The notes under the pieces: generated by a model
Told to the model about the DNA's origin: nothing
The model's database searches: none
Seen by the model: the letters and a program-made list of their open reading frames with translations, nothing else
Made by a program: the position numbers and the translations under genes
Shown here: positions 30,695 to 39,441 of the stretch, one piece after another
Layout of the letters: each line of letters opens with the position of its first letter
Numbering within the stretch: the first letter of the stretch is position 1
Assembly (NCBI GenBank): GCA_015501585.1
Contig: JADNRY010000547.1
Location: 1 to 39,441 of the forward strand
DNA from: Rhodocollybia butyracea
Lineage: Eukaryota > Basidiomycota > Agaricomycetes > Agaricales > Omphalotaceae
Direction: 5' to 3'
DNA: 39,441 nucleotides

Positions 30695-30829
30695 CATATC
30701 ATGGCGGTGGGCGAGTACGAGACCGCACTCGATACATTCTGGAGAGGACTCATTGTCGAATTTCTGAAAGGGGGCGTACGCCTTAGTGGGACGAATGAGG
30801 AGTTTCGAAGAAAGAGCTTGCCGAATTAG
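30596..30829 (+). pseudogene. Chimeric open frame: RNA-repair N-terminus fused to antisense zinc-finger DNA
   Basis: Starts MVSELTLRCERSGLVATG as in the RNA-repair gene. A one-base difference (AAAAAAC against AAAAAC) changes the frame at the HIQK stretch; the frame then crosses the duplication joint and reads antisense zinc-finger exon 2 and intron 1 sequence to a stop at 30829. Expected to be a non-functional by-product of the duplication unless transcribed from the copied promoter. Confidence 0.6.
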
Positions 30830-32165
30830 CTACGCGAGGCTGAGAGAGCGCAGAAAGGCTACTTGATGACGGGAAAGGTATTCTCAACTTGAGAAACTAT
30901 TAACTACTTTGACGATTGGGACGATTGGTGTGTAAACAAAGAACCGTCTTTTTTTGCCCTTATAGAACGCGCACTCGAGTGGCACAGAAAAATCTCCTTT
31001 GTAGGGAATTTCGAGGTCTAAGCACGGGCGCCCTATGTCAAGCGGCGTAAGAGAGGAGATATTGATGGAAATATACCTTAGGAAAAAAAAACAAGATGTT
31101 ATCAATGAAGAATTCGACAAAGGAAAACATGAGGTTCATGGGTCGGCGGAATGGTAAACATCAATCTTCCGGAAAGACTCGAGTTGAAGAAATCTGCTGA
31201 ATTAGAGACTCTGAGATGATACCTATCCGGAGAAGGCGTCAACGGTCAACAGCAGCAAGGCTCGGAAGCTAGAACTCAAAGGACAGCGATAGTAGGCACA
31301 GCCACATCGATTCTTGAAGTTCTTCGGCTGACTTCGACGGTCCAACCGGCTAGCTGCTCCACCAAGTCGGTCCACTACCTTCGATGTCTTCCGAGTACAG
31401 TTCGAGGATAGAGACTCCAGGAACTTTTGAGCTTTCCGAAAAATAATCGTGTCCTTCTTCAGGAGCCTCAGCCTGGTTCGACAACAATGGCAGAGGATTT
31501 AGCGGTAGTATGAGATGTCATCTTGCTCTTCCTTAAAGTTAGACTCCGGCTATTCTTTCGAAAAGACCCTCCTCAGAACGAGAACGGGTCCACAGAGATC
31601 GCTTGCACTGCCCATAAAAGGGTTATATATATAAATAAGATGAGAAGACACACTGGAAGAGGAAAGATGCCAAGATGCGAGGTGCACCAGTGAATGCTTG
31701 TGCACTGTGTGACATTGACAGATACCACACAAATGCGTAGTCTCCTTGAAGCGACTGATGCCGGGGGGCTAACCGAGCTAAGTAGGTTCTCGATATTAGG
31801 ACCAGTCCCGGATACATATCTATCATTCGACTCTGGAGTCCTCAAAGCAAGAATTATTTGTTCTACTCCATGCGCGCGAGTATCCTAACGAAAGAGGTGA
31901 GCTTTTATAAGGAGAAGTTGAGGCTTTGAAGATGTTAAAAAGAGAGGATTCGGAAGAGGAGATGTTATCATGCACTTGGGAATGATGTGCGCCGAGACTC
32001 GGATAGACTCGGCTCTGCCGGTTATGTAAGTTAAACTTGCATCTTATCATACGCGACGACTTCGAATGCGACTTTTCTTTCGGGTATCTCAGTCTTTGCA
32101 TGAAACACTTCGTAGGATGCTGTAGACTCTCTGCCTAGAGTGCCGGCGGAGTAGAATGACTGGAT
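30695..32165. repeat. Segmental duplication, copy 2
   Basis: Starts with the zinc-finger exon 2 segment, lacks the 95 bp that hold that gene's start codon (26496-26590 equivalent), and continues with the copied upstream DNA. It ends against the RNA-repair gene promoter. No functional gene seen. Confidence 0.85.
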
Positions 32166-32297
32166 CATTGAATAGACTATGCTATGCACGACTCACCAAC
32201 AATCATGATGTGTTGTGCGGCACCGACTTGGACTACATAATAAAGCTGGAATGGTACGGGCTACACTAATAAATTGAAGCTTGAAGTCTCAGTCTGC

Positions 32298-34894
32298 ATG
32301 GTTTCAGAACTCACCCTACGACGTGAACGCTCGGGCCTTGTTGCCACAGGATCTCACATCCAAAAACTAGTGTCAAACTCCCTTTCTGCAGTACCAGAAA
32401 ACCTAAATCTCGAAAAAGCTCCTCATTTAATAGTTATCACGGACTCAGAGCTCGCTACTCTTCCTTCCGACAAAGTTCGCGCGCTCAAACCAGACGCTAC
32501 ACGTATTTACTGTGCGGGCATCGGTAGGAGTACCAGTCCCAATCAGCCGGTTTACTTTGCGGTCATCATATGGGCAGAAGGCCAAATGCTTCGGAAAACC
32601 CTCGGTCTCCCTCCAGCCCATTTCCACGTTACTCTTACCCCAAACGGTAGCATTAACGAAGAACCAAATGCAGATCGGACCATTCACTCGCTCCTTCCAG
32701 GTCAGTTATCTGACCGGGCGCCAGATTTCCTGGATCATCTAATCTTTACACTGCTTCTATTCTCCGACTACTCTGCGGCCCAGACCCAATGCTTCGAGCT
32801 TATTCTTGCCCAGCCAGACTCTTTTCGTGGGTTTCTTAGGCTAGCTGATGCTGCCTTGCAGAACTTCCAGTACAAGCTTGCGATGCTTGCTTACGCCCAA
32901 GCATTCAATCTCGCTACCCCGGATTCCGATGGTAAAATGCGGAGCTACTGTGTTAAACGGATTGAAAAGTGTTCTCATCATTCAGAGTGGGGACAAGTCT
33001 TCCAGGGATTCGAGATTGAACAGGTTCCAGAGCGTGTTGCTTCGCTGCTGACTCGAGCTTGGTCAGAGACTTTGAAAGAGGCCCTTGATGACCTCGTACT
33101 CGCTCCTTCGTTGTGCTTGGAATCTCGAGAGCAACTTTGTATCCCAATCAGTACTACCCCGGTGCTCAAGTTTTACAAACTGCCCGATTTTTCCGCTGGA
33201 TTGTCCCTTTTCATCTCGCAGCCATGTCTACACCAAAGAAAATGGAGGATATTGATGCTCTGTCTGCAATGGGGTTCCGTACAGTTCTTACCTTGACCGA
33301 GGAGGAACCGCTTCCGCGAAGTTGGTTTTCTGCTAAACCCATATCCAATATCTTTCTTCCAATTCCGAACTACCACCCTCCTTCCATCGAACAGATGGAT
33401 ATCATCATGCAATTGGTAGAAGATGAAACCAAACTTCCGCTCTTGGTTCACTGCGGGGGCGGTAAAGGTCGTGCAGGAACCGTCATTGCCTGCTATCTCG
33501 CTGCCTACGGGTTCAGCAAACCACGTCCTAACCAGGTTCATCCCGAGCTCTCTGCCAACGAAGTCATCGCGGCACTCCGTACTCTGAGACCGGGAAGCTT
33601 AGAGACTCCTCAACAGGAGGCCTTTGTATCCAAATGGTGCAGTACCATCTGGAAACGACAGTCTATCTACCCTCTAGATCGTCCTTCAGAACCACCGCCT
33701 TGTAAACTAGTAATTGATGGTGAACTAGAACCCGATGCGAATCTTTTCATGTTGGCTGGTTTACCAGGTTCAGGAAAGTCGTGGCTCTCCCAATCCTTGA
33801 TCAAGCGAAACCAGAAGGGCTGGGCGTGTATATCCCAAGATGAGACTGGAAGTAGGGCGTCTTGCGAGACGGAAATCGGTCACAATCCTCAAGCTAGGGT
33901 TTTGCTAGACAGATGCAACACCTCGGATACAGATCGAAAACGATGGCTTGAGCTCGCATCGAACTGGGTTTTAAACCCAGTATGTGTTTGGTTTGACTAT
34001 GATCGCGAACTGTGTGTCTCGCGAGCTCAGATGCGTGTAGGACACCCTACGCTGCCGCCTGGAAATCGCGTACGCAGGGCGGTGGAGCAGATGCAGAGGA
34101 TATTCGTGAGGCCTTCGTTGAAAGAAGGGTTCAAAGCGGTTGTGATCATTCGATCGTTTGAAGCTGCGAAGGAATTCGTTGCAATGCTCTCTCCAAAGAT
34201 TGGGATACACAAGTTTCCTAGGACCGCGCATTTACTGGACCTGGGAGCCGCTACATCGGATGATATCATTCTACCTTCTTCTTCCACGCTATCGACATAC
34301 TCTGGCCAAGTTATCATCACTGAAAAGGTCGACGGTGCGAATATGGGTTTCTCATTATCCGCTGACCGGTCACAGATCGTAGTTCAGAATCGCTCGCACT
34401 ACGTGAGCTCTTCTAGCCACGAACAGTTTAAGAAGCTCGCTCATTGGTTAGATGTCCACCGCAATGAACTATATCAACTTTTAGACCGGGATAAATACTT
34501 CCCGGAACGATACATTTTGTTTGGAGAATGGCTGTACGCCACACATTCGATTCCCTACACGCATTTACCGGATCGTTTTATGGCGTTCGATTTGTACGAC
34601 CGGAGTCTAGATGCGTTCCTTGATCGACGGACGCTAGAGGGGCTGTTGGGACAAACTACTATCGGAACAGTACCGGTTATCTATCGAGGTGAGATGCCGA
34701 CAGAAGATAAGCTGAAGGATATGGTTCAATCCTTATCGATGTTTTACGATGGACGAGTGGAAGGTGTTTATGTGAAATGGGAAAGTGGGGGAAGGGTGGT
34801 AAAGAGGGGAAAGGTTGTCAGAGCGGACTTTATCGCTGGGAATGAACATTGGTCGAAGAAGAATCTGCAAGTTAATGGAATTGCGAACATATGA
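32298..34894 (+). CDS. Multi-module RNA-repair protein: 2H-like, DUSP-like phosphatase, P-loop kinase, Rnl2-type RNA ligase (one frame break)
   Basis: Single long exon, about 865 residues. Order: N-terminal domain with HFHVTLT (about residue 107; HxTx of 2H phosphoesterases, only one such motif evident); a helical, TPR-like middle (EWGQVFQGFE, YKLAMLAYAQAF); a DUSP23-like phosphatase with the P-loop HCGGGKGRAG (Cys about 385); a polynucleotide-kinase-like P-loop GLPGSGKS (about 487) with RCN and R-rich lid; and a T4 Rnl2-type ligase with motif I EKVDGAN (Lys about 676), motif III LFGEWLYA, motif IV EGVYVK and motif V KVVRADF. Together these could trim, phosphorylate and seal broken RNA, probably tRNA; this is inference from modules. 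At 33183-33185 (CCC) the frame changes from KLP to RFFRW; one more C would restore it. No stop or other lesion is seen in the following 1.7 kb. Whether the break is real is open. Confidence 0.85.
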
Positions 34895-35458
34895 TGCGAT
34901 GTAGGATACTTCTTTTGTTGTTCTTCACAGCTCTCTACTCGTGACAGTACTATAGCCATCTATAGTACCGAGATTTACCCCGAAAGTTCGCTGTTCGCTA
35001 GTGATTGCCTCGGCATTGCTTGACAAAAGATTGGAACTGATTCTGCTACACAAGAGTTAACACAAGACGCGTACTACAAGGAGTAAATGGTTATATGAAG
35101 TATTGTCGGTTAGACAAGAGTAAGACAGGGTAGAAAAGAACTATTATGTCCAAATCAAACACGCGCGAGATGCGTGGTAGAGGGCTAAAGACCATTTTCT
35201 AACAAGAGGAAATAAAAAACCGGTCTAGTGGCTAGAAAGAAAGTGCATAGCGTGCAAGTTGCGTTCATAGTGCCCGCGTACATCATCGCGACGATGCGGG
35301 CCGTGGATTCGGAGTGGAGAGAGCACAAAAAAAGATTTAGACGCCGATAACCTAAATCATCGTACCATATTTTTACTCTGTTTTATCTGGCTACTATAAA
35401 ATCATAGTTAGTTTTCAATAATTCCCTCACTACCACCTCCATCAACATCTCCACCACC
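34895..35458. other. Spacer before HMG-CoA synthase
   Basis: About 560 bp; 3' end of the RNA-repair gene and promoter of the next. A TACTATAAAATC box lies at 35392-35403, about 60 bp before the ATG, and a pyrimidine/CACC-rich leader follows. Confidence 0.5.
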
Positions 35459-37078
35459 ATGACTTTCGTTGTTTCCTCTGCTGATATCGAAATTCCTCGC
35501 CCCAAGGATGTAGGAATCCTTGGTATGAAGTTTACTTCCCCCTTCGTGTATGTTTTCCATCGAATCGCGTGGCCAGTTTCTTATTGTCCAATAGTGCATC
35601 TCGGAATCCGACCTTGAAGAATACGACGGTGTATCAAAAGGAAAATACACCATTGGTCTGGTCAGGAATACATGGCCTGGCCTGATGACGCGAAGACATC
35701 AACTCTTTCGCGTTGAATGGTGTGTAGCGTGTTTTTTTTGTATGTCGGTCATGCCAACGAAACTATTGTCTTAGCCGTCTCTGGTCTCCTCAAAAAATAC
35801 AATATCGACCCTAAATCCATCGGTCGTATTGATGTTGGTACTGAGACCATCATCGACAAGTCGAAATCGGTCAAGACACATCTTATGGACCTGTTTACCC
35901 AGTCTGGCAACAGCGACATCGAGGGTATTGACTCCAAAAATGCTTGCTACGGCGGCACAGCGGCTCTCTTCAACGCTATAAACTGGATAGAGTCCACATC
36001 TTGGGATGGCAGGAACGCGATCGTTGTTGCTGGTGACATTGCAGTGTACGCTGAAGGTCCTGCTCGCCCCGCTGGTGGTGCAGGAGCCGTTGCTATGCTC
36101 ATTGGCCCCAATGCTCCTCTTGCCTTTGAACGTAGGTTCATTATGTACTTATACTCGTGTTGTCGCTCATTTCAACCACAGCTGTCCATGGAACCACATG
36201 TCCAACACATACGATTTCTACAAGCCCAACTTGTCATCTGAATACCCTGAAGTTGATGGCCCCGTTTCCGTCGTCACATACACTTCCGCTCTCGATTTCG
36301 CCTACAACACTTACCGCGAGAAAATCGCAAGATTTGCCAAGCGTGCAGGTCTTAACGGACACGCCAATGGCGATGCCAAGTCTGTCTTCTCCATCGACTC
36401 TGTCGACTATGCTATCTTCCACAGTCCCTATGGCAAGCAGGCCGTGAAGGGCCATGCCCGTATGCTTTACAACGACTTCCTCGCCTCCCCGATTCTCCAA
36501 AATTCGCCAATGTCTCTGACGCTGAGACATTCCGCACACTATCCCAAAAAGCCTCTCTTTCCGATAAAAACCTTGAAAGGCCTTCATCACGCTCGGCAAA
36601 TCATCTTTCAAGGATCAGGTTGAGCCTGGTATGGCTTGCTCCAAGCGTCTTGGAAACATGTACACTGCCAGTTTATACGGCTGCCTGGCTTCGCTTATCG
36701 ATACCGTCGAGCCTGCTTCGTTCAAAGGCAAGCGCATCTCCCTCTACTCCTTCGGCTCTGGTTGCGCCGCTTCTTTCTTCACCATCAAGGTGAAAGGTGA
36801 CACAACAGAGATACGGGAGAAGATGGACTTGACGAGCAGACTGGCTGCCATGAAGGTTGTACCCTGCCAAGAATTTGTTGATGCTTTGAATGTGAGTCTC
36901 TTACTTGCTTGCCGTTGTATGAGGAGTTAACATTGTACCTTCTAGCTCCGTGAGAAGAACCACAATGCAAAAGAATACGTTCCCGAGGCTCCATCGACAA
37001 CATATGCCTGGAGCATATTATCTTGACAGTGTTGACGGCAAGTTCAGGCGAAAGTATGTTCAGGCTCCCATCGTATAA
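35459..37078 (+). CDS. Hydroxymethylglutaryl-CoA synthase with multiple single-base frame breaks
   Basis: Condenses acetyl-CoA and acetoacetyl-CoA to HMG-CoA in the mevalonate (ergosterol) pathway. Exons 35459-35547, 35595-35719, 35775-36131, 36182-36891 and 36946-37078. Clear family stretches: [45 protein letters not shown] (catalytic Glu region), [20 protein letters not shown] (acylated Cys), [16 protein letters not shown] (His), [31 protein letters not shown]. Reading it through needs eight extra bases, at about 35527, 35660, 35689, 36194, 36487-36490, 36579, 36987 and 37006; each is next to a G or C run and always a loss. No nonsense substitution is seen. Because the enzyme is normally essential, consensus error is likelier than decay, but a second, functional copy elsewhere cannot be excluded. 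Confidence 0.88.
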
Positions 37079-37230
37079 TAGGATATCGTATACATATCTA
37101 CTTAGACATTTTATACCACGTTTTGTATTTGTAGCTTTGGGATTGAAATAAAATACTTGGAGCTAATAAATGTTTGAAGAACACTCACGGGCGTCAGATT
37201 AGTCGTCTTCTCTTTTCTAACTCGACCGCG

Positions 37231-38828
37231 ATGAGCTTCGATCATTGTCGCGTTGAAATATCTGCTGGACTCAGCTTTGAAGACACGAAAATAAAAAACC
37301 TAGCTCGCAGTCATCCTTTTACTCAACAAGAACGTGAAATTCTCCTTGTGCTTTCTCCAACGCTCAACTTACCTCCAAACAGCTTGACCTCATCTTTCCA
37401 TCCAACACGGTTTTCCAAAATGCTCTCGAAACATCTTTGAAGGCTCCGCAATACGTGAAACTACAACTTTCCCTGTCTAAAATCGTCGCAGATAACGCAA
37501 GTTTCATTCAAAAATATGCCACTCAGAGTTTGTTTCAAGTTCAATGGTCTTTTTTTCTTCTTTTGATTCGTTCCGATGTTCTATTCAGTGGTATCTCATT
37601 CTTGAGTGCCGGCTCAGGTCCGAAGTTCTCCACGCAGGAAGAAGATGTATGGTGTATCGACCACCGAGGCGTTTTGACGCTTTCAGTATGCAAAGACACG
37701 TATGACGCGCTCGGTTTAGCAGGCAAACGTGTGGCATTTGGGAAAGGAAAGGCGAAACAGGGTGATGGACGGCATGGTGCGTTTTCTTTCGTATTCGTTC
37801 TTTTCGGTCGTAAGTATGCTGGGTTGGAACTAATCACCATGTTCAGTACAGTAATATCGATCCTCTGTACACAAAAGAAGCTGAGTCAACCAAAGTTCGG
37901 GCACAGCGAGAGGCTGCGTTCAAGAGATGGGAGGAACGAAGAACACGAGAGGTTGGATCTCCGTTATGGAACGTACTTGCTTTTTCAGAATCTTTGTCTG
38001 CCGAAGGTATGGTACACGTCCATGCTGCCTTTCTTACCATAACCCTTTGACTCCCGAAGATCTCGAAACCACTCTCAGAAACTCGCTACGGATCGAGACA
38101 AGATATATTTCGAAACTATTCAAGTCCAATGTCAAAACAACGTATCCACGGATATACATATACCCATTGTGCAGTTGACTTTACGGCCCCAAGGAAAGAT
38201 GCCTCAGCGAAAGAGGAGGTTGAAGACTGGTATGAAACGATAGAAGAACTGTTCGAGTGGTCGGAATGGCTGGTTTCGGTGCGACAAGGTACATTTCAGT
38301 TCTATCCGACGAGTAGAAATACAAACTGATTCTCCGTGTCCGCCGCAGATTAAAAGCCAACGATCGAGTTGATCCTTTGTAGCAGTATACGACCCTCCGT
38401 CCCCATCTCGCGTTGGCAATGTCACCATATGAGATGGAGTGGTTTTATTGGACTTCATTCGTGCAATCGTTAATCGGGACAATAACGTACGCCGTCTCCT
38501 TGATCTTTACTCCATCTTCTTTCACCTTGATATTGCCTCTGTTGCATTTTCCAGGCACCAGCTCTCTCAATCTCCTCCGACGGACTGTCTGGACTTTATA
38601 AGCCTCACTAGTCATGCCTGCATCTGGTCGCCGGTGTCTTATATATCTCCCAAAGTGCAACAAGGAGCGATGAATGTTATACCACCGCTGCGAGATCCGA
38701 CGAGAGAGGTGGAAGATTCGTGGTGTTTGATTATGACCTCTGGCCATGTTGGGGAGAAAGAAGGTGAAAATTCTTGTGCATGGGTACTAGCTGAGAGCGT
38801 TGGGAAACACGATGCGCGTTTCGGATAA
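37231..38828 (+). CDS. RPP40: Ribonuclease P / MRP protein subunit RPP40, with frame breaks
   Basis: Subunit of the nucleolar RNase P and MRP particles that process tRNA and rRNA precursors. ATG 37231 is the first in frame. Recognisable parts in order: LDLIFPSNTVF, APQYVKLQLSLSKIVADNAS, the family core GVLTLSVCKDTYDALGLAGK (compare KLILSLDKDTYEETGL in the human protein), WYETIEELFEW, LKANDRVDP, PPSPSRVGNV, and the C-terminal WVLAESVGKHDARFG. Introns: about 37330-37382, 37547-37588, 37777-37846, one ending near 38350 and one in 38490-38555. Continuous reading needs about seven single-base gains (near 38038, 38098, 38200, 38259, 38373, 38425, 38454). The first intron lacks a good GT: in-frame splicing would need the donor to be GAACGT. 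Phase across the 37777 intron is also unresolved. It follows HMG-CoA synthase in tandem, 152 bp after its stop. Confidence 0.75.
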
Positions 38829-38898
38829 TGATAATACACCCATTTTCCAAAATGGATGCAAAAACCGATATGGACAGAATACTGTTCCTTGTATGCAT

Positions 38899-38997
38899 GG
38901 TTCGATGGCGTAGTTGGTTATCGCATCTGTCTAACATTGATACGCAATCAAATAATGTGGGCACAGAAGGTCCCCGGTTCGAGCCCGGGTCGAATCA
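38899..38997 (+). tRNA. tRNA-Val(AAC) with a 25-nt intron
   Basis: Acceptor GGTTCGA/TCGAATC plus discriminator A, A box TGGCGTAGTTGG, anticodon stem TCTGT/ACAGA, loop C-T-AAC-A, then a 25-nt insert and C; T arm CCCGG-TTCGAGC-CCGGG. A T6 run about 20 bases downstream can stop Pol III. Confidence 0.93.
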
Positions 38998-39184
38998 TAA
39001 GTTCGTGTTGAGCGTTCATTTTTTCGAGCGCTCCTGGTATTGAGTCACACAATAAAACAGCCAATATGGAATACGGTATTTATCGACAATAACGTAGCTC
39101 AAGGCAAAAGCCCTTCAACTTGATGATGTACATACATTGAAGATAGTCCAGAAACCAAATCATACACCTCTATACTTAGCCGAC
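38998..39184. other. Short spacer at right end
   Basis: Flank of tRNA-Val including its Pol III terminator, and the 3' end of the gene on the opposite strand. Nothing else seen. Confidence 0.4.
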
Positions 39185-39441
39185 TCAGCGCGCCCCAAAA
39201 TTGACTCGGATCTTCATACAAAGTTCACCGCTACGGCGACAGCCAAGAGCAGAGAGAAAGCGATCCTGATCCTTGATAAAAGACAGTGCAGCTGCATTAC
39301 TGTTGTTACTAGCATCTGAGGCGGGATTACCAGTCGCACCGGCATTGGGTACCGAGGTACTCGTCACTGTAGTGATTGCGGAGGAGGGAAGGGTGACGAA
39401 GCCTGATGAGAACTAGTGGCCGCTGACGATGCACTGGCAGA
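39185..39441 (-). CDS. C-terminal end of an unidentified Ser/Thr/Ala-rich protein (partial)
   Basis: The minus-strand frame entering from the window edge is rich in Ser, Thr, Ala and Asn (VTLPSSAITTVTSTSVP, NNSNAAALS) and ends at 39185. In another frame the same DNA encodes a hydrophobic tail AFSLLLAVAVAVNFV followed by a stop, which looks like the tail of a GPI-anchored cell-wall protein. A single-base frame break, as in the neighbouring genes, would join the two. Family unknown. Confidence 0.35.

Noticed and set aside
35749..36611. Minus-strand open frames opposite HMG-CoA synthase
   Set aside because: Shadows of a clearly conserved plus-strand gene.
35459..37078. Programmed ribosomal frameshifting to explain HMG-CoA synthase
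   Set aside because: Eight separate shifts would be needed and no slippery heptamer or common signal is present.

Overview
The window is nuclear DNA of a filamentous basidiomycete, most likely an Agaricomycete. Protein-coding genes are cut by many spliceable introns of about 45-60 bp with GT-AG ends, the two tRNA genes carry short introns after the anticodon, and the proteins are fungal (Dal5/Tna1-type transporters, an Asi-like membrane RING protein, a fungal multi-module RNA-repair protein, RPP40). There is no operon structure; genes lie on both strands and are separated by transposon-rich spacers.

Layout. 1-2848 (-): N-terminal part of the N-end-rule ubiquitin ligase UBR1, running off the left edge. 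4615-6952 (+): RING/coiled-coil protein whose first intron is swollen by a 1351-bp DNA transposon sitting exactly on the splice acceptor. 8814-11503 (+): multipass membrane RING ligase resembling Asi1/Asi3. 12075: tRNA-Lys(UUU). 12228-18271 (-): two tandem, extremely intron-rich MFS transporter genes with microexons of 4, 6 and 7 nt. 19166-20105 (-): CIR-N/LENG1-like protein. 20343-21806: Tc1/mariner-like element with a hAT element nested in it, plus a 327-bp foldback palindrome. 23556-26499 (-): a C2H2 zinc-finger regulator interrupted by a 1619-bp Gag-only Ty1/copia element with two apparently identical LTRs. 26353-32395: a tandem segmental duplication linking the zinc-finger gene promoter to the 5' end of the RNA-repair gene, with an SDR dehydrogenase gene (29343-30353) present in only one copy. 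32298-34894 (+): RNA-repair polyprotein (2H-like, phosphatase, P-loop kinase, RNA ligase). 35459-37078 (+): HMG-CoA synthase. 37231-38828 (+): RNase P subunit RPP40. 38899: tRNA-Val(AAC). The right edge holds the C-terminal end of an unidentified minus-strand gene.

Three themes stand out. First, four mobile elements can be delimited to the base by terminal repeats and target duplications; one extends a host intron at its 3' splice site and another splits a coding exon. Second, the four-module RNA-repair protein is the most unusual protein here: end-healing and sealing activities in one chain. Third, from about 33 kb rightwards the otherwise well conserved genes (RNA-repair, HMG-CoA synthase, RPP40) show at least sixteen inferred single-base losses, nearly all in short homopolymers and with no nonsense substitutions. 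This looks more like consensus error than gene decay, and it must be settled before any of these genes is called broken.
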